From NCBI GenBank assembly GCA_018398585.1, contig JAGTTD010000010.1:17296005-17360004 (forward strand): a stretch of 64,000 nucleotides of DNA. Direction: 5' to 3'. Shown piece after piece: positions 48,401 to 53,484 of this stretch (the first letter of the stretch is position 1; each line of letters opens with the position of its first letter). The notes beneath the pieces were generated by a model. That model saw only the letters and a list, made by a program, of their open reading frames with translations. It was not told the origin of the DNA and searched no databases. The position numbers and the translations under genes were made by a program. The DNA comes from Simmondsia chinensis. Lineage: Eukaryota; Streptophyta; Magnoliopsida; Caryophyllales; Simmondsiaceae.

Positions 48401-51284
48401 GTGCGTAGGCACTGGCAATGTTCAATACCTCCCCATCCAGGACCACCTTGATGCTTATGATCCTATCACCAATCTTGGATACTCCGACTATTTTATCCTT
48501 GAGGCCGCTGTCCACGATGATGCCCACTCCATTCCTGCCTTTGACCTTCCTTGCATATCACAACTTATATCCCAACACGTCTCTGGCTTTCATGCCAACC
48601 CATTTAGTCTCTTACAGATAAAGGATGTTGATCCTTCTCTTCATCATCATTTGGGCCCCCTATAAACTCTTCCTTGTTAACGTTTTGACATTTACTGTCC
48701 CGATTCACAAGTTTCCTACCCCCTTTTGCTTCGCCCTCCCCCACCCCATCCCCTTTGGAGATGGCCTCAAGTCCAGAGCCATAACTAGTAGCATTCATCA
48801 ACTAATTGTCACTATCACAGGTAAGGTAGCATAGGAACATGAAACATGAGCATAAAACGACATATAAGTGCATATTTATCACCTTAAAAGCACAGAAATA
48901 AACGGCAGCCAATAGCAATCAAATCGACGTAGTTCCAAGTAGTAAAGGGGAGAAAGGGGCAAATTAAATAAAGCCCAACACCAGTAACTAAATTACTACC
49001 CTGCAAGTAGTAAAGAGGATAGATCAAACCTGGGGCCGGTGCATAATCGAGAATCTAACTTAGCTGATACTTACCTAGGCCCGCTTGTGTCTGCTGGTTG
49101 CGGCTGTGGTTCGAGGGGTGTTGTTGGGTGGATCTGATGTTAGTGGTGAGCGAAGGGGTGGTGGTGGGTGTAGCGAAGGGTGGTACGGGGTAGTTCCGGA
49201 GGTGGTGTTAGGTGGAGCAAGGGGTAGAGCTGGGCGAAGGGTAGGTGTTGGGTGTATCGAGGGGTGGTGCCAGGTGGTTCTAGGGGTGGTGCTAGGTGGA
49301 GCCAAGGGTGGTGGTGGGGGGAGCGAGAGGTGGTTCTAGGGGTTCGAGGGGAGGTGGTGGGGAGTCGTTCTTAGTGTTGTGTGGGGTGGTTGGATGGGTT
49401 GGGCTAGGGCCCATAGGGTGGCGGGTGGAGACAAGAAGGGGGGGGGGGGGGGGGGGGGGGGGGTGCTCGGTTGGGCGGGGCTGGGTTTCAACGGGAAGAG
49501 GAGAGAGAGAATAGGTAGGGTTAGGGCTAGGGCTGGTGGCGTCACTGGCGAAGCTGATTGCGGCAACGGGGTGGCGCCATCTTGTTGGCGTCAGCGGAGG
49601 ATGGGGCTCGGCGTTGTCGGCTAGTGTATCGACGGTGGGTGGGTGAGGTAGAAAGAGACGTTAATTGTCTCAGTCAGTCAGAGAGACTATACAACAACAA
49701 CAATAACAGATCCAGTGCCTAAAGGGCTCCCGCATAAGCGAGGTCTGGGAGGGGTGGATGTACGCAGCCTTACCCCTTCAGGGTGTAACCCTGCCGAAAT
49801 GTTGTTTCCAAGGACCTCCAACCTTACAGGGTTGGCAACCTGAGGACTTCGCAGGAGGTCACCCATCCTGGTACTACTCTCGCCCAAGCACGCTTAACTT
49901 CGGAGTTCTAATGGGATCCAGTGCCTTAGTACCTGGTAAATGAACCTTGGTCAGAGAGATTATATGCACATTAAATCTTTATGACCATGGCCTACTTTTT
50001 CTTACTATCACCACTCCCACCTACCACTCCCATATTTACCCCCATGGGTCGCCATACTTACCACTCTCTACTACCATGACTACCTATTATCATGAGTCTC
50101 TCTTACCTACAATTATTAATTTATTCATATTATGAAGTCATTTTTGTATTATAATAGATAAGTTTCTTTTTAAAACTTGTATCAAAACCCTTTATCATGT
50201 AAAAAATATCTTTCTGGGCTGTACAACCAAACACGTCACTGTAAAAAGATACAAATTTTAAATAGACAGATCTTATTGAAACATATAAGTTGAAAAAGAT
50301 AAGTTGAAATAAGATGAACCAAACTCACCCATAATAACAGAGGATTAAAGGGATAATGTTACGAGGACTCTTGTTTATAGGGCTTTTCTTACAAAAATCA
50401 CCTTGAAATTAGGGGTGTAAACGAATGGAACTTTCAATGAATTACTCATGTTTGAAACCGATTAGAGCTCGTTTGTGATCATTATGAGGGTTCAATAGCT
50501 TATCGAGCCGAGTTTGAGTAGGCTCGATAAGCTTAACAAGTCGAGTATGAACAGGAGGGTGCTCGGCTTGTTAACGTTCGCGAATAGTTTGATAAGGGTT
50601 CCATAAGAGCTCGTTAAGGGTCTCGATATGAGCTCGATAGAGCTCGTTAACAGTTGGTATTGGTTCAAAAATGGTTTGCTAAGGGCTCGATAGTAACTTG
50701 AAAAGCTTGGCTCGAGAGTAAGCTCGGCTCGATAGCGAGCTAGCTCGGTTTTAAGCTCGATTGGGCTCAATAATGAGCTGGGCTTGGCTCGATAACGAGC
50801 TCGATTCGGCTTGATAAGCCTAACGATCCGAGTATTGAATAGACTAAAATCTTATTGAACCGAGTTCAAACAAGGGTTCGAAATGCTCAATAAGAGCTCA
50901 GCTCAAACACGAGCTCGATAAGCGCTATCGAACTTGATTTTGATCAAGGGGATGCTTGGCTTGGCCCGTTTACAACCCGTACTTGAAATGATGCATAGGA
51001 GTCGGTTCTTCAAATTACAAACTAGATTATTCCTTGACGTGACAGAAAGTAGAATACTTCTCGATTTATTCTAGCATTGCACTCTTATATTTCTGCAATT
51101 GTTTGATTGTTGTTGATGGATGCATTTTGGTACACCATAAAACAAGAAAAATTCATTGTCATATTCTAGCATGCATTGATGCTAGTTACTTTTGCAGGGT
51201 AAGGAGGAGGCTGAGCTTCCAGAGTATCTTCTTGGGGCCGTTCGATTAAGTGGTGTCAGACTAGAATCTGCTATGGAGGTTTGA
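11048..51284 (+). CDS. EDR2-like PH-START-DUF1336 protein, 22-exon gene, 743 residues
   Basis: Exon joining gives 744 codons including TGA. The product resembles Arabidopsis At2g28320 and other ENHANCED DISEASE RESISTANCE 2-like proteins, which bind lipids and act at endomembranes; EDR2 itself restrains mildew-induced cell death, and the role of this paralogue is less clear. Order: Ser-rich N-terminus, PH domain (about 33-140, conserved Trp at 130), linker, START domain (about 200-440), acidic linker (about 455-471), DUF1336/EDR2_C (about 500-740). Exons: 11048-11272, 13893-13967, 14152-14205, 19780-19845, 20948-21006, 21463-21539, 25655-25777, 26062-26096, 27080-27180, 27463-27558, 27769-27833, 29988-30059, 33147-33317, 34504-34697, 34815-34878, 35665-35840, 39517-39618, 40217-40264, 40960-41103, 41189-41284, 44222-44323, 51198-51284. 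All introns are GT-AG and no stop or frame break occurs. Introns total 38,005 of 40,237 bases. Confidence 0.93.
11327..11581 (+). mobile_element. TRIM-like element in intron 1
   Basis: Two direct repeats of about 55 bp, 11327-11383 and 11527-11581, share TGTTAGA(a/g)TATA, 'caat(t/c)ct', 'ggtctt', 'gttarcttaarcttttg'. After the first repeat comes 'ttggcattagcc', a decayed form of the TGGTATCAGAGC primer site (initiator tRNA-Met) seen in many plant TRIMs, and then 'caagaggccacaagttcaaatc'. 'gagggagaatgttaga' before the second repeat is also typical. Flanks (aatgt / atagt) are a poor target match. Confidence 0.55.
11582..13892 (+). other. Remainder of intron 1
   Basis: AT-rich intron with no recognised gene; a 22-base A run at 13774-13795 could be a retroposon tail but no TSD was found. 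Confidence 0.5.
13893..13967 (+). CDS. EDR2-like exon 2 (residues 76-100)
   Basis: Encodes [20 protein letters not shown] and KVNNG, central PH strands. Acceptor GCAG, donor GTAAGC, phase 0 on both sides. Confidence 0.93.
14152..14205 (+). CDS. EDR2-like exon 3 (residues 101-118)
   Basis: [18 protein letters not shown], late PH strands. Acceptor CCAG, donor GTACGT, phase 0. Confidence 0.93.
14206..15989 (+). other. Intron 3, first part
   Basis: No domain recognised. Minus-strand stretches at 14398-14604 and 14672-14905 are open but unlike any family I know. Probably decayed repeats. Confidence 0.4.
15990..16690. mobile_element. hAT-like MITE remnants in intron 3
   Basis: Sequence such as 'aaaggtggtaaacaaatt', 'gacccatccaaacccgtt' and, near the far end, 'aaccaactcattgggttt' resembles the plant MITEs with 'gggttgacccg' arms. 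A second segment at about 16230-16400 ('gggccagtcctgacatttctg', later 'tttgggcccctt' and 'aggggtcccattt') looks like a different inserted MITE. Boundaries unresolved. Confidence 0.35.
16884..18906. mobile_element. Palindromic MITE split by a solo LTR
   Basis: The left arm (16893-16936, 'aaaccacttaaattttagatg') is the inverted complement of the right end ('catctaaaatttaagtggttt', 18860-18882). The inner arms also pair: 'aaactttccaaaattttttaatg' (18510-18532) against 'cattgaaaaattttggaaagttt' (18789-18811), and 'taatgttaacgccgttaaca' against 'tttaacagcgtttaacatca'. Without the insert (16937-18375) it is a roughly 580-bp foldback element. Terminal duplications were not found, so the superfamily is uncertain, with Mutator-like most likely. 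Confidence 0.65.
16937..18375 (-). mobile_element. Solo LTR (1439 bp) inserted in the MITE, family A copy 1
   Basis: On the minus strand it runs from TGTAATGCCTAGTCTAATTA to ...GGGGTAGTTACA. Both sides have AAAAA (16932-16936 and 18376-18380), a 5-bp target duplication. It matches the 57435-59426 element: 'ataataccggccgtag'-type words, 'ggcttcgtaccataataagg' against 'gggcttcgtactatgatgagg', and the same termini. It contains an internal tandem duplication (about 17480-17570 and 17630-17740) with 'cacagatcaatcgga' and 'gtcgatagaccc'. Confidence 0.75.
19189..19355. repeat. CA microsatellite and MITE arm in intron 3
   Basis: CA-rich run at about 19189-19258, followed by 'gagtgagagggtgaattttg' and 'gccaaatgagtg' (19261-19355), clearly related to the palindromic MITE at 27228-27378; here the right arm is missing or diverged. 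Confidence 0.55.
19780..19845 (+). CDS. EDR2-like exon 4 (residues 119-140)
   Basis: [20 protein letters not shown] then QQ: the C-terminal PH helix with its conserved Trp (residue 130). Acceptor GAAG, donor GTATGT, phase 0. Confidence 0.93.
19846..20947 (+). other. Intron 4
   Basis: Contains a purine-rich island (20450-20530) that opens ORFs on both strands; nothing recognised. Confidence 0.5.
20948..21006 (+). CDS. EDR2-like exon 5 (residues 141-160)
   Basis: [19 protein letters not shown] plus two bases of the next codon; donor GTATGC. Linker after the PH domain. Confidence 0.9.
21463..21539 (+). CDS. EDR2-like exon 6 (residues 160-186)
   Basis: Completes the split codon and encodes [20 protein letters not shown] and IKIGQ, a linker conserved in the family. 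Donor GTGAGA. Confidence 0.92.
21540..22084 (+). other. Intron 6, before the LINE
   Basis: AT-rich; A run of 23 at 21775-21797. Nothing else recognised. Confidence 0.5.
22085..24480 (+). mobile_element. Degenerate L1-type LINE in intron 6
   Basis: Plus-strand fragments in shifting frames give an L1 ORF2 in order. Endonuclease: [16 protein letters not shown] (about 22120-22170) and [20 protein letters not shown] with [16 protein letters not shown] (22270-22400). Reverse transcriptase: [15 protein letters not shown] (about 23275-23320) and [16 protein letters not shown] (about 23480-23530). C-terminal RT region: [20 protein letters not shown] (about 23940-24000). Many stops and frame changes show an old copy. 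It lies in the same direction as the gene. No target duplication identified. Confidence 0.75.
24560..24800. mobile_element. hAT-like MITE fragment related to 50410-50981
   Basis: Starts 'tagggtcgtaaataaacc' and contains 'gctcgataagcttaa', 'gctcggctcac' and 'aaaggctcgatacga', the same words as the complete copy at 50410-50981. The right terminus is not clear. Confidence 0.5.
24801..25654 (+). other. Intron 6, end
   Basis: No recognised element. Confidence 0.4.
25655..25777 (+). CDS. EDR2-like exon 7 (residues 186-227)
   Basis: [20 protein letters not shown] then [19 protein letters not shown]: the segment leading into START. Acceptor ACAG, donor GTAAAT; split Gly codon at each end. Confidence 0.93.
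26062..26096 (+). CDS. EDR2-like exon 8 (residues 227-238)
   Basis: A 35-base micro-exon, [16 protein letters not shown] strand. Acceptor ACAG, donor GTACAA. Confidence 0.92.
26690..26812 (-). mobile_element. Possible tRNA-derived SINE in intron 8
   Basis: On the minus strand 'tgctctgcaccacgactta', then 'gttcaaacccc' (a Pol III B-box-like word), then 'ctgccacc' and a 33-base A run (26690-26722 on the plus strand is T). The A-box and target duplication are not clear, so this is a candidate only. Confidence 0.4.
27080..27180 (+). CDS. EDR2-like exon 9 (residues 239-272)
   Basis: [20 protein letters not shown] and [19 protein letters not shown] helix 1 region. Acceptor AAAG, donor GTAAGT. Confidence 0.93.
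27228..27378. mobile_element. Palindromic MITE in intron 9
   Basis: Left arm 'gagagggtgaattttgggcc' and 'cacatttggtt' pairs with right arm 'agccaaatgagtggtctata' and 'tttactctcaccttctcaa'. A related copy lies at 19261-19355. A (TA)n run follows at 27389-27426. Confidence 0.55.
27463..27558 (+). CDS. EDR2-like exon 10 (residues 272-304)
   Basis: [20 protein letters not shown] and [16 protein letters not shown] core. Acceptor GCAG, donor GTAATC. Confidence 0.93.
27769..27833 (+). CDS. EDR2-like exon 11 (residues 304-326)
   Basis: [21 protein letters not shown]: the RDFV...R.W strand pattern of START domains. Acceptor GTAG, donor GTAAGT. Confidence 0.93.
28704..29256. mobile_element. Mutator-type MITE (553 bp) in intron 11
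   Basis: Long inverted arms: left 'ggaaatttatcacttaggta' and 'ccctgatgttt'; right end 'ttagggtacctaaatgaaaa' and 'tttccc'. Flanked by a perfect 10-base repeat TAGAAAATAA (28694-28703 and 29257-29266), the size expected for Mutator-like elements. Same family as 31057-31613. Confidence 0.8.
29988..30059 (+). CDS. EDR2-like exon 12 (residues 326-350)
   Basis: [28 protein letters not shown] strands. Acceptor GCAG, donor GTAAGG. Confidence 0.92.
30733..31785. mobile_element. Diverged Mutator-type MITE interrupted by another copy
   Basis: Left arm 'ggatttattatttaggtacc' and 'tgtacctacatttcaatac' and right arm 'accaaaccttaaggtacata' match the family at 28704, but the middle is broken at 31057-31613 by a second copy. 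Another family fragment ('gcatttaggtacttcggagt') follows at about 31790-31850. Confidence 0.5.
31057..31613. mobile_element. Mutator-type MITE (557 bp) nested inside a relative
   Basis: Starts 'gggaaaattacacttctcta' and ends 'cttaaatgataaattccc'; the arms pair as in 28704-29256 and the length is nearly equal (557 against 553). Flanks are ATTTTTTAA (31048-31056) and ATTTTTTCA (31614-31622): a 9-base duplication with one change. Confidence 0.75.
32003..32018. repeat. Poly-C tract (16 C)
   Basis: Uninterrupted C run after a T run, in AT-rich intron 12. Confidence 0.9.
32202..33146 (+). other. Intron 12, end
   Basis: No recognised element. Confidence 0.4.
33147..33317 (+). CDS. EDR2-like exon 13 (residues 350-407)
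   Basis: [40 protein letters not shown] and [16 protein letters not shown]: end of START, with the conserved W..W pair. Acceptor GTAG, donor GTTGGT. Confidence 0.93.
33580..33707 (+). mobile_element. tRNA-type SINE with A tail in intron 13
   Basis: 128 bp ending in a 28-base A run. It has an A-box-like 'atctcaattggtgggc' (33595-33610) and a B-box-like 'ggtcatcgtcc' about 35 bases later, the spacing of a tRNA promoter. Flanked by GGAAACA (33573-33579 and 33708-33714). Family not assigned. Confidence 0.55.
34504..34697 (+). CDS. EDR2-like exon 14 (residues 407-471)
   Basis: [20 protein letters not shown], then [16 protein letters not shown] and the acidic [15 protein letters not shown] linker between START and DUF1336. 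Acceptor GCAG, donor GTTTGT; ends in phase 0. Confidence 0.93.
34815..34878 (+). CDS. EDR2-like exon 15 (residues 472-493)
   Basis: [21 protein letters not shown]. The [10 protein letters not shown] block is conserved. Acceptor TCAG, donor GTAAAT. Confidence 0.92.
34879..35664 (+). other. Intron 15
   Basis: No recognised element; a minus-strand 91-codon frame here has no family features. Confidence 0.5.
35665..35840 (+). CDS. EDR2-like exon 16 (residues 493-551)
   Basis: [40 protein letters not shown]: start of DUF1336. Acceptor GCAG, donor GTACGC; ends phase 0. Confidence 0.93.
35997..36374 (+). repeat. 5' LTR of the intron 16 element
   Basis: Contains 'tctataaatagggacc' (TATA-like, 36224-36239) and 'attcaataaaatata' (polyadenylation-like), giving the plus orientation. 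Confidence 0.75.
36850..37125 (+). pseudogene. PTB-like RRM remnant inside the LTR element
   Basis: Frame one reads [20 protein letters not shown] then [12 protein letters not shown], which fits strand, helix and strand of a polypyrimidine-tract-binding-type RRM (the family has the word YPIT in the loop). After a frame change, [11 protein letters not shown], then YIYYDCC and LDIELANEL fit the later strands (family pattern IYN.CC.L.I..S.L). Two stops and one frameshift break it. I infer capture or descent from a host RNA-binding gene; the function in the element is unknown. Confidence 0.5.
37619..37999 (+). repeat. 3' LTR of the intron 16 element
   Basis: Second copy of the terminal repeat, following the ACTGGGGAG tract. 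Confidence 0.75.
39049..39428. repeat. Tandem duplication, two copies of about 188 bp, just before exon 17
   Basis: Copies 39049-39237 and 39238-39428 share 'ggaaactctttaagaag', 'aagtcacaatat', 'gcagaaaatcagaggccata' and 'aatccagtacctgtttgc'. The copies are very close, with a few small indels. It ends about 90 bases before the exon 17 acceptor. Confidence 0.85.
39517..39618 (+). CDS. EDR2-like exon 17 (residues 552-585)
   Basis: [34 protein letters not shown]. Acceptor TCAG, donor GTGAGA. Confidence 0.93.
39619..40216 (+). other. Intron 17
   Basis: No recognised element. Confidence 0.5.
40217..40264 (+). CDS. EDR2-like exon 18 (residues 586-601)
   Basis: [16 protein letters not shown]. Acceptor TCAG, donor GTACAG. 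Confidence 0.93.
40265..40959 (+). other. Intron 18
   Basis: No recognised element. Confidence 0.5.
40960..41103 (+). CDS. EDR2-like exon 19 (residues 602-649)
   Basis: [40 protein letters not shown], the conserved DUF1336 core. Acceptor GCAG, donor GTATAA. Confidence 0.95.
41189..41284 (+). CDS. EDR2-like exon 20 (residues 650-681)
   Basis: [20 protein letters not shown] and [11 protein letters not shown]. Acceptor GCAG, donor GTAATT. Confidence 0.95.
41952..42215 (-). pseudogene. C-terminal RTE segment
   Basis: [16 protein letters not shown], then [20 protein letters not shown] and [10 protein letters not shown]: the conserved RTE C-terminus, separated from the RT ORF by a frame change. 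Confidence 0.8.
42415..43578 (-). CDS. RTE reverse transcriptase ORF (387 codons, uninterrupted)
   Basis: Carries RT motifs in order: [96 protein letters not shown] and the active site [13 protein letters not shown] (FADD at residues 294-297). It ends NRIKVGW*, where RTE proteins normally continue, and the endonuclease part is missing, so the copy is dead. It has the longest clean coding stretch of any transposon in the window. Confidence 0.9.
   Translation of the reverse strand: MEQVKCIKGKDGQVLVEGHLIRARWKAYFHDLFNNQGNTEIVIGDLQTPGEDQIDYYCERITPKEIKEALKHMGRGRAVGPDGIPIQVWKCLGQRGISWLTRFFNQILMGKKMPDEWRKSTLAPIYKNKGDIQSCSNYRGIKLMCHTLKLWERVIERKLRQQTEVTANQFGFMPGRSTIEAIHLLRQTIDQYRERQKDLHMVFIDLEKAYDRVPREVLWRVLSKRGIPMPYIRVIRDMFEEAHTNVRTGEGETYNFPITVGVHQSSALSPILFILVMDELTRHIQGEVPWYMLFADDIVLVGESRADINEKLESWRGVLESKGLRISRSKTEYLEFKFAHSTMTSTEEVKIESETVQSKENFRYLGSMIHQNGEVDEDVNNRIKVGW
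44222..44323 (+). CDS. EDR2-like exon 21 (residues 682-715)
   Basis: [34 protein letters not shown], the end block of DUF1336. Acceptor GCAG, donor GTTTGT. Confidence 0.95.
44440..44930. repeat. GC-rich 'gggtaccc' type repeat in intron 21
   Basis: Two GC-rich arms ('tttacccgtgggtacc', 'gaggcgggtaag' on the left; 'gccttgtacccacagggctg', 'gtacccgtggc' on the right) flank an AT-rich centre. This resembles a plant MITE with 'gcgggtacccg' arms. Ends are unresolved. Confidence 0.4.
45061..45102. repeat. Double poly-C tract (20 C, TT, 20 C)
   Basis: Runs at 45061-45080 and 45083-45102 in intron 21; could be a real microsatellite or a sequencing artefact. Confidence 0.9.
45938..46348 (-). pseudogene. 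RTE C-terminal segment
   Basis: Reads [53 protein letters not shown] and [11 protein letters not shown], the conserved post-RT part of RTE proteins. Confidence 0.85.
46409..46880 (-). pseudogene. RTE reverse transcriptase fragments
   Basis: Contains [20 protein letters not shown] (intact FADD) in one frame and [20 protein letters not shown] in another, so the palm is split by a frameshift near 46640. Confidence 0.85.
47503..47928 (-). pseudogene. RTE linker segment
   Basis: Lys/Arg/Glu-rich segment between endonuclease and RT, similar to 43566-43811 and to the plus-strand copy near 54480-54640. Confidence 0.7.
47925..48527 (-). pseudogene. RTE endonuclease (APE-type) fragment
   Basis: Strands [20 protein letters not shown], then the [17 protein letters not shown] and [19 protein letters not shown] blocks of an APE-like nuclease. 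The catalytic GDFNGHV motif reads [11 protein letters not shown], so the copy has lost it. Confidence 0.8.
49060..49683 (-). other. RTE 5' UTR with G25 tract
   Basis: GC-rich, with many 'ggtggtg' words and a 25-base G run at 49439-49463 (plus strand). It opens spurious ORFs in several frames. Confidence 0.6.
49692..49949 (-). mobile_element. 5S-rRNA-derived SINE with RTE-type tail, copy 1 (258 bp)
   Basis: On the minus strand: 5S-like head (about 49943-49838), then a tail matching the RTE 3' end, then (TTG)n. The head has CCCATTAGAACTCCGAAGTT, AAGCGTGCTTGGGCGAGAGT and AGTACCAGGATGGGTGACC, so the Pol III internal control region of a plant 5S gene is nearly intact. The tail has 'aaggctgcgtacatcc' and 'gcgggagccctt' as in the RTE copies. 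A 15-base duplication GTCAGAGAGA(C/T)TATA flanks it (49677-49691 and 49950-49964). It lies in the last intron. Confidence 0.85.
50410..50981. mobile_element. hAT-like MITE (572 bp), intron 21
   Basis: Perfect 8-base duplication CTTGAAAT (50402-50409 and 50982-50989), the size for hAT. Ends 'taggggtgtaaacg' and 'cgtttacaacccgta' are inverted partners. The interior is a low-complexity array of 'gctcgataa', 'gagctcg' and 'ggctcg' words. A fragment of the same family is at 24560-24800. Confidence 0.85.
51198..51284 (+). CDS. EDR2-like exon 22, C-terminus and stop (residues 716-743)
   Basis: [28 protein letters not shown] then TGA at 51282-51284, the conserved family C-terminus. Acceptor GCAG. 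Confidence 0.95.
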   Translation, partial: GKEEAELPEYLLGAVRLSGVRLESAMEV

Positions 51285-52745
51285 GATCTTCCAATACAAA
51301 ATGATTTACTAAAAGAACCAAAAAAAAAAAAAAAAAAAAGGGAACAGGAACGACACGAGGCATATCTCTTTCCAATATCCCAGGTTCGATTTTTTAGATC
51401 AAATCGGACTTCATTATCTCTCTTTTACAAGGAGCACGACGTGTGAATGTCAAATCAAAATGGAAGGGGCAACTTCATGTTGCTTTGCACACTAAGTGCT
51501 TTGAGTTGGATGCAAACTCTTGGTTCTTCATTATGATTTGAATTTTATGGATTTGGGAGCCATTGATTCTTGAATTATCAGAAAGAAAACTCGGAAAACA
51601 GCAAGTTATATCAGATGCTGTGTAGCTTAATCTTTTGATTGTATGTGAGTCTTAAGGACTTTTTCTGACTTGCAATGTTTACCTGTATAAATGCAGAGTA
51701 CCAATTACCAATTATCAGGAAATTTAGCTGTATGGTTAAAGAAATACTTCCTTGTTTTACATGTTTATGTCACTTATTGGGAGCCCTTTTACCCTTTTAT
51801 CTTTGTTTGATGCTGTTTGATTGCAGACACTGAGATAAATTATCTCATTATATATTTTATTTATTAAAAGTTTAACATAACAAATTTATAGTCAGAATCT
51901 ATCTATTTGGAGACATGAATTTATATACCTAGAATTTGAAAAAAAAAGTCAATTCACAACGGTAGTCATTTTGAATTTCCAGTTAGCGATCCATGCGTGT
52001 CGCCTTCAAATCAATTTACGGTGTTTATTGTGACTGGTAAAAACAATTGAATTGCGTGTTTGATAAAAAACTACTTTTGGCTAGTCTTTGATATGTACAA
52101 ACGCTAGTAATTATTTTTATAGTTAGCCTTTTCATTAACTTTAGAGTTCAAGAGTGGAACTCTTTGAGGCCAAAAAGCTAGCTTTTGAAAAGGTTATGCA
52201 AATTAGTTTTTTTTTTTTTTTTTAGAAGTTATACTTCTATTTAATAATTGTCAATATATATGTGAGTCTATATTTTTATTTTTACAAAATTTAAAAAAGT
52301 AACATATTTAGTTTGTGCGAAAAAATTGTTCGTGGATTAAAAATATTTATTTTTCTTTTCATTTTTCTATTTGTTTAAACATGTAATATTTTCATCTATA
52401 TTTGGTTTATAGTTAGATTATTGGTTGGTATAAAAATATTTATTTTTGTATTTATACAATGTGATTTATTAACATTTAATAGTTAAAAACTAGGAGATAT
52501 ATATATATATATCTCCTTTCTAAAAACCTTCCCCACCCTAATCCAAGCATTTGAGTCCCCTAACCTTTTAATTTTCAAGTGTTACCAAAGACAGGAGAGT
52601 ATCTTACAATTCATTAGTACTGATTTTATGTGTGACAAACTAAAATAACATATATGTTCAAAAAAACTAAAATAACATAATAGTTGTATAACTTCTAATA
52701 TACCTTTCAAGCATTCATGACTTAAAATAATAGTTTAGAACAGTG
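51285..52745 (+). other. 3' UTR and downstream flank of the EDR2-like gene
   Basis: The 3' UTR starts here; the cleavage site is not identified. An A run (51321-51339) and AT-rich sequence follow, with no gene seen. Confidence 0.5.
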
Positions 52746-52758
52746 GGACAGTAAAACA

Positions 52759-53480
52759 GGCTTTGACCCCCTGCGTCACATCACACATCGGGAAGCTCGC
52801 CCACGCCGCCACACTCCCTTCACCGGCTACGCAACCTTGACGGTGGCACCGCACCTCCGGCCCTAGCGACGCCACCTGTGCTCAGGTACACCACCACCCT
52901 ATCTCTCCCTCTACCCATCTCACTTTACCCCTCAGCCCCAGCCACCAACCCCCCTGACCCACCACAGCCCTCCCCAGACGCTGCCACCAAATCACCACCC
53001 ACAACGCCAACAATACCAACACCACCACCACCGCCCCTAGATCACCACGTCCACTAGCCCACGACAGACCTCTGACCTCCACCAACAAACGCCCACCGTC
53101 TGACCAAACCCCCATTCAGCTCACCCCCCCCCCCCCCCCCCACGTCACAATAGCAGCTACAGCTACAACCCAAGGCTTGCAGCCGGTCGGTACCAGGTAA
53201 GCAATAGACCGGACGGCCCCAAGTCTAACTCTCCATCCTTGTATTTATACACTAAGAACATTAGGTTTTACTCGACTTCTATTTGATTTATCCTTTTTAC
53301 CTGCAATAAGTGTTACTAGTGTTGTGTCTACGATACCCTTGTATTTGGTGATTGCTTGCATGCCCAATCCTGCCTGTTCGCAGTTAGTTTATGAACCTTA
53401 CTAGTTATGGAGCTCAAAACTTAAGGCCATTTTCAAAGAGGTTGGGGAAGGAAAGGAATAGATAGCATGGCGTAGGAAGC
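52759..53480 (+). other. 5' UTR of the downstream RTE
   Basis: GC-rich up to about 53210, with an 18-base C run (53124-53141), then AT-rich up to the endonuclease. No coding. Confidence 0.5.
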
Positions 53481-53484
53481 TTGC

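Larger units (their letters stand above)
45642..49683 (-). mobile_element. RTE-type LINE, near full length (4.04 kb), intron 21
   Basis: AGACTATA at 45634-45641 is repeated at 49684-49691. From right to left: GC-rich 5' UTR (49683 to about 49060), endonuclease (48527-47925), linker, RT (47500-46400), C-terminus (46348-45938) and 3' UTR with a TTG/TTGC tail. Several frame changes; no intact ORF. At the 5' end a 5S-SINE has inserted directly across the target repeat (49692-49949). Confidence 0.85.
45426..50330. mobile_element. MITE interrupted by RTE and 5S-SINE (intron 21)
   Basis: Left end 'ggctgtgtttggtttagctt' mirrors right end 'aagatgaaccaaactcaccc'; further in, 'gaaaaagat' and 'ataagttg' words pair. 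The insert is 45642-49949. Without it the element would be about 590 bp. Class uncertain, hAT or Harbinger-like; only 'ata' repeats at both flanks. Confidence 0.5.

Noticed and set aside
49075..49624. Gly- or Pro-rich ORFs on both strands
   Set aside because: They arise from G-rich RTE 5' UTR sequence with a 25-base G run; no domain.
49838..49943. Functional 5S rRNA gene
   Set aside because: It lacks the normal 5S start and end, is joined to an RTE tail and has a target duplication; it is part of a SINE.
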